38,675 bases of DNA from Bacteroidota bacterium (GTDB lineage: Bacteria > Bacteroidota > Bacteroidia > Chitinophagales > Chitinophagaceae), in NCBI GenBank assembly GCA_023430465.1, contig JAEZAM010000084.1:1-38675 (forward strand), written 5' to 3'. Positions 32,414 through 38,675 of this stretch are shown here, one piece after another. Below the pieces are notes generated by a model, which was not told where the DNA came from, searched no databases, and worked only from the letters and a program-made list of their open reading frames with translations. Positions within the stretch are counted from its first letter, which is position 1; each line of letters begins with the position of its first letter. The position numbers and the translations under genes are program-made.

Positions 32414-34375
32414 ATGAAGAAGCTAAGTGTTTGCCTGGCATTGCTGACATCAGTCCTTTGCAGTTTTTCACAGTCCGAGTACAATGCACGCGAAGCATTC
32501 AACCCACAGTTTTATCCTTATCCCGGCAACCAGATCCGAAGCGCGAGCGGTGAGCCCGGACCGGCATACTGGCAAAACAGGTCCGATTATAAAATTGCCT
32601 GCGCCATCGATACCACCACCCATAGTATCACAGGGGATGTAGACATCAACTATCTCAATAACAGCCCGGACAACCTGAAATTCCTTTGGCTGCAACTGGA
32701 TCAGAACATCTACCAGGAAAACTCACGCGGCTCGAAAACCACCACCGAAGCGGGTGGAAGATGGGCAAACGCGCAGTTTACTGAAGGCTATAAAATATCA
32801 TCTGTGACCGTGGAAGCCAACGGCAAAACCTACAAGCCAAAGTACACCGTGACGGACACCCGGATGCAGGTTTGGCTGAATGATGCTGTAAAAGCCGAAG
32901 GCGGGAAAGTAAAGCTCTCCGTCAAGTTTGCTTTTACGGTACCACCCTATGGTACGGACAGGATGGGCAGACTGAAAACCAAGCATGGCTGGGTCTATGA
33001 GATCGCCCAATGGTTTCCGAGGATGTGTGTGTATGATGATATCCAGGGCTGGAATGTGCTTCCTTATCTCGGAGCCGGTGAATTCTATCTCGAATATGGC
33101 GATGTTGATTTCAGCGTGACTGCCCCATCTGACATGATCATCGTCGGTTCAGGTGACCTTGTCAATCCGCAGGAAGCATTCACAGCCGACCAGTTGAAAT
33201 TGTATAACCAGGCGAAGAACAGCGACAATACCGTTGTCATCAAAAGCGAAAAAGATGTTGCTGACGCAAAAGGCAATAACCGTAAACCGGTTACTACCTG
33301 GAAATTCCGCATACAGAATACGCGTGATGTGGCATGGGCAGCTTCGAGAGCGTTTATACTCGATGCAGCGAGGATCAACCTGCCGAGTGGCAAAAAATCT
33401 CTGGCCATGAGCGCCTATCCGGTCGAGAGCACAAAGGATAAAAAGGGGAATGACTGGCGCAGATCAACGGAAATGGTGAAAGGATCTATCGAACATTATT
33501 CGTCAAAATGGTATGAGTATCCATACGGCGCCGCGGTGAACGTAGCCGGCATCGTCGGCGGTATGGAATATCCCGGAATAGTATTCTGCAGCTACAACTC
33601 AACCGGTGCAGGACTTTGGGGAGTAACAGACCATGAATTCGGGCATACCTGGTTCCCGATGATCGTAGGCAGCAATGAACGAAAATATGCCTGGATGGAT
33701 GAAGGCTTCAATACCTTCATCAATGATCTTTCCACGGAAGCATTTAACAAGGGAGAGTTCAAGACTAACAGTTTCTTTACCGATCCAAGCTCACCAACTA
33801 TGGTTAAATACACCTTTGGTGAAAAGATGGACGGGCTGTTCAATACACCTGATGTGATCCAGCAGGCAAACCTTGGTATTGCTGCGTATATGAAGCCTGC
33901 ACAGATGCTGCATGCCTTGCGTGACAATGTATTGGGTGCAGAGCGTTTTGATGCTGCCTTCAAAGAATATATCAATCGCTGGGCGTTCAAACATCCCACA
34001 CCCTGGGATTTCTTTCACACGATGGAAAACGTGGCTGGTGAGGATCTTAGCTGGTTCTGGCGTGCATGGGTGCTGAATACCTGGAAACTGGACCAATCAG
34101 TGAAAGGCGTCAAATATGTGAAGAATGCGCCGGAGAACGGAGCTGATATCACCATCGAAAACCTGGAGAAAATGCCGATGCCGGTCGTTGCGCTGGTTAA
34201 GGAAGCGAATGGTAAAGAGCACAGGATCGACCTGCCCGTTGAAATATGGCAGCGCGGACCAAGCTGGACCTTTGGCGTGCAAACCACCAGTGAGATCAAA
34301 GAGGTGATCCTTGATCCTGAGCGCAAATTGCCCGACCTCAACCGCGATAATAACAAGTGGAAAAAAGCTTTTTAA
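32414..34375 (+). CDS. Secreted M1 family metallopeptidase
   Basis: A 653-aa zinc aminopeptidase-type enzyme with a signal peptide (MKKLSVCLALLTSVLCSFS before Gln). The zinc site is HEFGH (His407, Glu408, His411) with the third ligand Glu430 in WMDEGFN, the expected HExxH-x18-E spacing. The substrate-side motif GGMEYPG stands in place of the usual GAMEN. The N-terminal beta-domain of the M1 fold is visible (CAIDTTTHSITGDVDINYLN). The C-terminal part (TIENLEKMPMPVVALVKEANG) is a beta-sandwich. It probably trims peptides in the periplasm or outside the cell. I start at ATG 32414 for the signal peptide; an upstream ATG at 32378 spoils it. A strong terminator follows. Confidence 0.94.
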   Translation: MKKLSVCLALLTSVLCSFSQSEYNAREAFNPQFYPYPGNQIRSASGEPGPAYWQNRSDYKIACAIDTTTHSITGDVDINYLNNSPDNLKFLWLQLDQNIYQENSRGSKTTTEAGGRWANAQFTEGYKISSVTVEANGKTYKPKYTVTDTRMQVWLNDAVKAEGGKVKLSVKFAFTVPPYGTDRMGRLKTKHGWVYEIAQWFPRMCVYDDIQGWNVLPYLGAGEFYLEYGDVDFSVTAPSDMIIVGSGDLVNPQEAFTADQLKLYNQAKNSDNTVVIKSEKDVADAKGNNRKPVTTWKFRIQNTRDVAWAASRAFILDAARINLPSGKKSLAMSAYPVESTKDKKGNDWRRSTEMVKGSIEHYSSKWYEYPYGAAVNVAGIVGGMEYPGIVFCSYNSTGAGLWGVTDHEFGHTWFPMIVGSNERKYAWMDEGFNTFINDLSTEAFNKGEFKTNSFFTDPSSPTMVKYTFGEKMDGLFNTPDVIQQANLGIAAYMKPAQMLHALRDNVLGAERFDAAFKEYINRWAFKHPTPWDFFHTMENVAGEDLSWFWRAWVLNTWKLDQSVKGVKYVKNAPENGADITIENLEKMPMPVVALVKEANGKEHRIDLPVEIWQRGPSWTFGVQTTSEIKEVILDPERKLPDLNRDNNKWKKAF

Positions 34376-34397
34376 AAGTAAATAGCAAATTTTTCAG

Positions 34398-34424
34398 GCC
34401 AGGGTTCATACCCTGGCTTTTTTT
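34398..34424 (+). terminator. Rho-independent terminator of the M1 peptidase gene
   Basis: An 8-bp perfect stem, gccagggt (34398-34405) with accctggc (34410-34417), closes a 4-base loop tcat and is followed by seven T (34418-34424). It begins 22 bp after the peptidase stop. The T-run overlaps the TAA stop (34423-34425) of the convergent metallophosphoesterase gene, so the two transcription units share the same bases at their ends. Confidence 0.9.
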
Positions 34425-35544
34425 ATGCGAGTCTGTTCATCAGCTCGGCGAGCGTCATCTCCTCCAGCAGTGTGCGCTGCGGTTTTTCATCAATCATTTC
34501 CCATTTCACCAGGCGAATACTTCCTTCAACGATTTCGATGCCGGTGATATCACCGTCACTGAAGCAGCAGCAGCCGCTGTTGAAATAAGAAGGCCGCATG
34601 GTGAGGTAGTCGAGTGCCACGGCAGTGAATTCCTTTTCACGTTTGACGATCTCATCACGGACGCGGGCAAGCTCTGCCGCATCGTTTCTCGATGAGGCAA
34701 ACTGGAAATCCTTGTATAGCCGTTCGATATGCGTAAGTGAGGCAAAAACGGGTTGATGCGTATGGCCGGTAACGAGAATGATGTCTTTCTGCGCTGCTGA
34801 CCATTCATACATGATCTCATTGTGCAGCGTTTTCTTTTCGTTATCGTAAGCGGGCGTGTTGGGATTGATACGGAGATATGCCTGCAGTGGCGCCCAGATG
34901 CGGGAAATGAAAAATTTCGAGAACCAGTTACCATCGCTCTGAGCATCACCCTGGTGGCCATGCGTACAGAAGATGCGAAATGGCCGGTCATCGACCATTG
35001 TCGATATCATCACCCCTTCATACACTTTCATATCGCGGCCGTAGATATTTTTTAGCTGCCAGGGTGCCAGCGGATCATTGCCCCAGTAGAGATCATGATT
35101 GCCGATGACCTTGGCGAACGATTTTCGTTGAACGAATCGCTTTTCGGCTTCGAAGGTTTTTTCATTTTTCTCACGCACTTTGCTGAGGCTGTTTTCCCAT
35201 AGCTCTTCGGAATCGCCGAGGGCGATCAGGCAATAATCATTCAGATCATAATAATCCAATGCGGCAAGGTAATTCGGCTCGGCCATGGTGAAATCGTCTG
35301 CACCATCCCGCGCACCTTTATGCTGGTCGGAAAAGATGATGACCCGTTCCCGTTTTTCGGTGAAATTTATAAGCAGTCCTTTTTTACCCGGGTCATGGAG
35401 ACTACTGGCAAGCAATTCATCCAGCGCTTCGAAGATACGGGCACGCACGGGCCTTGATGCAAACCTGTTAGCGGCCCAAAGAATCGGCCTGAGCAATATG
35501 ACCCGAAGTAATTTCCTCACCTTTAAGGCATTAAAAGTAACCAA
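34423..35544 (-). CDS. Calcineurin-like metallophosphoesterase
   Basis: A 373-aa protein of the calcineurin-like phosphoesterase fold with a two-metal site. Visible ligand motifs are FSDQHKGARDGADDF (DxH), ALGDSEELW (GDxxE), VIGNHDLYWGN (GNHD), FCTHGHQGD and VTGHTHQPVF (GHTH). The substrate is unknown; relatives include UDP-diacylglucosamine hydrolases and other phosphodiesterases or phosphatases. The N-terminus (LLRVILLRPILWAANRF) is hydrophobic and basic and could be a weak membrane contact. There is no in-frame ATG near the start. TTG at 35544 and GTG at 35520 are both possible, and a TACTTTTA promoter-like box lies just downstream of the TTG, which favours the GTG. The stop overlaps the terminator of the convergent M1 gene. 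Confidence 0.88.
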   Translation of the reverse strand: MVTFNALKVRKLLRVILLRPILWAANRFASRPVRARIFEALDELLASSLHDPGKKGLLINFTEKRERVIIFSDQHKGARDGADDFTMAEPNYLAALDYYDLNDYCLIALGDSEELWENSLSKVREKNEKTFEAEKRFVQRKSFAKVIGNHDLYWGNDPLAPWQLKNIYGRDMKVYEGVMISTMVDDRPFRIFCTHGHQGDAQSDGNWFSKFFISRIWAPLQAYLRINPNTPAYDNEKKTLHNEIMYEWSAAQKDIILVTGHTHQPVFASLTHIERLYKDFQFASSRNDAAELARVRDEIVKREKEFTAVALDYLTMRPSYFNSGCCCFSDGDITGIEIVEGSIRLVKWEMIDEKPQRTLLEEMTLAELMNRLA

Positions 35545-35637
35545 AACCGTGCATCTGACGGGCGTTTTAAACCCTCAGCGGAAATTGGCGCAACGCGTGG
35601 AATGGCCTAACTTCACGGCTCATTTTTTTACCAAATT

Positions 35638-38616
35638 ATGCGCAAACTAACTACGCTTATGGCAGCACTGCTGTGCTGCATGTTCACGGTTTATTCCCAG
35701 ACAATCACCAACCTTTTTCAACCCGCCCCTTCGCTTTCCAGGGACTATCATTCAATTGCCAAGCAATACCAGGCCCTGCAGCTTGATCAGCAGGTTTTGC
35801 AAACGCTGAGGTCAACTGCACCGGCGAGACTCCAACTGAGTCTTCCTTTCGAGGGTTCGGAACTGGTCCTCGATCTGGAAAAGGTAACGATCACGGCTCC
35901 GGGTTTCAGTGTGATCGAGGCGTTACCTGGTGGTGGACGCAGAACGGTGGCGTATGAGATGGGTGCATTCTACCAGGGTCATATCAATGGGGACGAAGCT
36001 ACCATGGCAACCATCAGTCTTGTAGGCAACCAGGTGATAGGCGTACTTGCGGACAATCAAAGCAACATCATTTTGGGCAGCATAGAGAACAATGGACTGC
36101 CTACTTCAGAATACAGTCTTTATCGTGAATCTTCACTAAGCGTTGCAAACCCCGTGGCCTGCGGCGTGCAGGACATCGAGATGCAGGTGCCGTCTGCCGC
36201 TGCAGCCGGAAGAGGCAATGCAGTCAACGAGCCCGTTGAAATTTATTTCGAGTGCGATAACCGATTTTATCTTGATAAAGGCAGTAATACGATCAACGTA
36301 ATCAACTATGTTCTGGGCTTCTTTAATAACGTAGCCCAGTTGTACGACAATGAAGATATAGCCGTGCAGGTATCGCAGATCCTTGTATGGACAACACAGG
36401 ATCCCGAGGCCGCGTCCAGTCTTAACACGACCGGCACCATGCTGCCTGCATTCCGTGACCGTATGGATGCGACACAATGGGTGGGAGACTATGCACATCT
36501 CCTCTCCACCCGTTCCATAGGTGGTGGTATAGCTTATGTGTTGACCAACCCCTGTGGCACTGAACGCCGATTCAGAACTGCCGTGAGCGGTATCAACAAT
36601 ACTTATTCAAATTTTCCTACCTATTCCTGGACTGTACAGGTTGTGACGCATGAGCTTGGCCATAATTTTGGATCAAACCATACGCAATGGTGCGGTTGGA
36701 ATGGCGGCGCCCTGGACAATTGCGTAGCTACTGAGCCGTTTCCTGCTAACACGACTGCCTGTCCCCGCGGACCGGCACCTGTAAATGGTGGTACGATCAT
36801 GAGCTATTGTCACCTGACCGCAAATGGCATTAATTTCAACAACGGTTTTGGTATGCAGCCAGGCAACATGATCCGCCAGGTACTTTCCGGAGCTGCGTGT
36901 TTCGGTGAGTGCAGAATGACCATTGCGGTTGAAAAAACAGATGCGTCCTGCAACCAGCCGAATGGCCTTGCAACGGTAACGGCCACATCCGGTACCGGTG
37001 CACTTACCTATCTCTGGAGCAATGGTCAGACAACAGCAACCATGACGGGCGCAGCGCCAGGCACCTATCATGTAAAGGTGACGGATGCTTCGGGATGCTC
37101 CGTAATGGAAGATGTGGCGATAGGAAATTCGGGTACCAGCCTGAGCGTGGATGTTCTCCCCGGTGCCACTGCTGGTTTCTGTGCCGGTGGAAACGTTCAG
37201 CTTTCCGTGAGTGACAATCCGGCGTATACCTACCAGTGGTCGCTGAATTCCAGCCCTATCCCGGGTGCAACATCATCTACTTATACAGCTAATGCAGTGG
37301 GTAACTATACCGTAAATGTTGTATCGGGCATCTGCTCTGCTACACGTAACATTGCCGTATCACTGGTAGCGCCGCCTACGGCAGCAATAGCAACTACGGG
37401 GCCGCTTATTTTCTGCCAGGGTACGACAACCACATTGAATGCGGATCTTGGAAGCGCATATACTTACCAGTGGCTGAATAATGGCACGCCTATCCCGGGT
37501 GCAACAACCGGTACTTATATCGCGTCAGCCAGCGGAAGTTATTCTGTTATTGTCCGCGCGGGCGGTACTTGTTCCGCAACATCTGCGCCTGTGGCGGTTA
37601 CGGTTAACCAGACACCGACAGCAGCGTTTACCGTTACAGGTGCAACGACCTTCTGTGACGGATCAAATGTATTGTTCACTGCAACGGGCGGTACAGGCTT
37701 TACCTACCAATGGTACCGGAACAGCAGTGTGATTGCGGGTGCAACAGCCGCAACTTATACCGCCACTACACCGGGCGCATACAGTGTACGGATCGCCAAC
37801 GGCTCGTGCAATGCTACATCAGCGGCAACAACTGTAACCGTTCTTCCCTCCCCTGTGGTTACTGTAACACCGGCATTTTCGACCATCTCAAAATCACAGA
37901 CCCAGACACTGACAGGTTTTGGTGCCGAGAACTACAACTGGTCTTCATTGCCTGACCTTGTATCATCTACGACCAATACCGGCACTTACCGCCCTTCGAC
38001 AACAACAACGTATGTGGTGGAAGGACGTGCAGCCAATGGTTGCCGCTCTACAGCAACAGCCGTGATCGAAGTAATCGGTTGTGACCCCGTGAGTAATATC
38101 CGGACAACCGTCTACAGCCCCTCTACGGTTCTTGTTGAGTGGACCAATCCGTCAACAGTGACAACCGACTCTGTACTGTACAGGAAGGTTGGTGCAACAG
38201 AATGGCTGAAAGTATTTGCAACAGGAAACTCTGCGTTGCTCACAGGTCTGGAACCTGATTCGGAATATGAATATGCGGTGATGCCTTTGTGTACCACTAC
38301 CACATTCTTTGTAGCATCAGATGCGCAAACGTTCCGTACGGCTGCGTTGCAGAACGGACTTTATGTACGTCTTTCTCCTAACCCGGCAGTTGGCACCTCC
38401 ATCCTGGAAGTAATTTCATCAACACCATACAAACTGCAGGCGAACATTTTTGATAACAGTGGTAAGCTTGTGGCACAGTTAATTCCGTCGCTTAATCGTC
38501 CGGCTGGTCAAACCATCCAACCAGTACATACGGCACGCCTGGCGAGCGGCGTATATAATGTGGTGATCCTTGTGAATGATAAAAAACAAACGATCAAGAT
38601 GGTGGTGGTGCACTAA
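35638..38616 (+). CDS. M12B-type zinc metalloprotease with Ig-like repeats and type IX secretion signal
   Basis: A 992-aa exported protease. Signal peptide MRKLTTLMAALLCCMFTVYSQ is followed by a propeptide-like region to about 190 and the reprolysin-like catalytic domain at about 195-420. The zinc site is HELGHNFGSNH (His338, Glu339, His342, His348) with the Met-turn TIMSYCH at Met388. A SprB-like unit (about 430-495) follows, then three similar 79-residue Ig-like repeats (about 501-737), a fourth divergent one, a fibronectin-III-like domain (about 808-895), and a type A T9SS sorting domain (about the last 75 residues, RLSPNPAVGTS to IKMVVVH). It should be exported through SecYEG, then across the outer membrane, and be attached to or released from the surface. 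The substrate is unknown, probably protein. It stands alone with its own upstream gap of 93 bp. Confidence 0.92.
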   Translation: MRKLTTLMAALLCCMFTVYSQTITNLFQPAPSLSRDYHSIAKQYQALQLDQQVLQTLRSTAPARLQLSLPFEGSELVLDLEKVTITAPGFSVIEALPGGGRRTVAYEMGAFYQGHINGDEATMATISLVGNQVIGVLADNQSNIILGSIENNGLPTSEYSLYRESSLSVANPVACGVQDIEMQVPSAAAAGRGNAVNEPVEIYFECDNRFYLDKGSNTINVINYVLGFFNNVAQLYDNEDIAVQVSQILVWTTQDPEAASSLNTTGTMLPAFRDRMDATQWVGDYAHLLSTRSIGGGIAYVLTNPCGTERRFRTAVSGINNTYSNFPTYSWTVQVVTHELGHNFGSNHTQWCGWNGGALDNCVATEPFPANTTACPRGPAPVNGGTIMSYCHLTANGINFNNGFGMQPGNMIRQVLSGAACFGECRMTIAVEKTDASCNQPNGLATVTATSGTGALTYLWSNGQTTATMTGAAPGTYHVKVTDASGCSVMEDVAIGNSGTSLSVDVLPGATAGFCAGGNVQLSVSDNPAYTYQWSLNSSPIPGATSSTYTANAVGNYTVNVVSGICSATRNIAVSLVAPPTAAIATTGPLIFCQGTTTTLNADLGSAYTYQWLNNGTPIPGATTGTYIASASGSYSVIVRAGGTCSATSAPVAVTVNQTPTAAFTVTGATTFCDGSNVLFTATGGTGFTYQWYRNSSVIAGATAATYTATTPGAYSVRIANGSCNATSAATTVTVLPSPVVTVTPAFSTISKSQTQTLTGFGAENYNWSSLPDLVSSTTNTGTYRPSTTTTYVVEGRAANGCRSTATAVIEVIGCDPVSNIRTTVYSPSTVLVEWTNPSTVTTDSVLYRKVGATEWLKVFATGNSALLTGLEPDSEYEYAVMPLCTTTTFFVASDAQTFRTAALQNGLYVRLSPNPAVGTSILEVISSTPYKLQANIFDNSGKLVAQLIPSLNRPAGQTIQPVHTARLASGVYNVVILVNDKKQTIKMVVVH
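37138..37848 (+). repeat. Three tandem Ig-like coding repeats of about 237-240 bp
   Basis: Within the metalloprotease gene three consecutive units share FC-x-G, YTYQW or FTYQW, PIPGAT or VIAGAT, and TYTA or TYIA positions. The DNA is also alike over parts, for example cctatcccgggtgcaaca in units one and two. This points to duplication inside the gene. Each unit contains one Cys pair that could form a disulfide. Confidence 0.7.
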
Positions 38617-38626
38617 GAGGTGCGGG

Positions 38627-38645
38627 CCCGCCTGTCGTAGGCGGG
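38627..38645. repeat. GC-rich hairpin and GGGGGCTG-rich tail
   Basis: Arms cccgcct (38627-38633) and aggcggg (38639-38645) enclose a 5-base loop, 11 bp after the metalloprotease stop. No T-run follows, so it is not a standard terminator. From 38647 to the window end the sequence is made of gctggg/ggctggatggctggg units, and gctggatggctgg (38662-38674) is the exact reverse complement of 251-263. It looks like an interspersed intergenic repeat, cut by the window edge. Confidence 0.5.
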
Positions 38646-38675
38646 ATGCTGGGGGCTGGGGGCTGGATGGCTGGG

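Noticed and set aside
1..38675. tRNA, rRNA, riboswitch or insertion sequence
   Set aside because: Nothing in the intergenic sequence shows a cloverleaf, rRNA-like tract, known riboswitch core or transposase frame, and gaps are mostly under 180 bp.

Overview
The window looks like a chromosomal segment from a member of the Bacteroidota, most likely family Chitinophagaceae. The evidence is a DUF4249 lipoprotein paired with an STN-type TonB-dependent receptor, two MG2/plug-like envelope proteins, a DUF6089 outer-membrane protein, a type IX secretion C-terminal signal on a metalloprotease, TAnnTTTG-like promoter elements and almost no Shine-Dalgarno sequences. I see no rRNA, tRNA, CRISPR array, phage gene or transposase. 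No gap between genes exceeds 300 bp; the longest gene-free stretch is 1-287.

Layout. (1) 1-287: a duplicated, hairpin-rich 85-bp element joined by TTGAGG/TTAAGG hexamers. (2) 288-6203, all minus: seven genes that look like a nucleic-acid repair or modification neighbourhood. They are a DUF72 protein, a 2H-phosphoesterase-like protein without catalytic histidines, a true but degenerate 2H phosphoesterase, an SPL-like (PA0069 family) radical SAM enzyme, an unknown 150-aa protein, and the paired TIGR03916 radical SAM/HhH protein and TIGR03915 (DUF4130) protein. (3) 6250-7797, plus: a secreted sulfatase. (4) 7800-14779, minus: a tightly coupled envelope operon of an exported protein, a TonB-dependent receptor, a DUF4249 lipoprotein and an MG2/plug-like protein. 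(5) 14930-20184, minus: a small lipoprotein, a GH63-like glycosidase, an N-acetylmuramoyl-L-alanine amidase lipoprotein and a DEAD-box helicase. (6) 20322-21176, plus: a DUF6089 protein. (7) 21177-28016, minus: a stand-alone Smr protein, a DUF421 membrane protein with a C-terminal zinc ribbon, a second MG2/plug-like protein and a fused isobutyryl-CoA mutase (IcmF). (8) 28201-32331, plus: two glycosyltransferase-like genes (the second STELLO/DUF288), an AmgK-like sugar kinase fused to a RapZ C-terminal domain, and a MurU-like nucleotidyltransferase. (9) 32414-38616: an M1 metallopeptidase, a convergent metallophosphoesterase and a large M12B-type metalloprotease predicted to leave by type IX secretion.

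Two blocks deserve most attention. The plus-strand block at 28201-32331 reads as a compact pathway in which a sugar is phosphorylated at C1, activated to a nucleotide sugar and used by two unusual glycosyltransferases. Its kinase carries the domain that senses glucosamine-6-phosphate in RapZ. The minus-strand block at 288-6203 combines two radical SAM enzymes with a tandem active/inactive 2H pair and a DUF4130 protein, which suggests an undescribed lesion-repair or end-processing module. Both functional readings are inferences from domain content and gene order.
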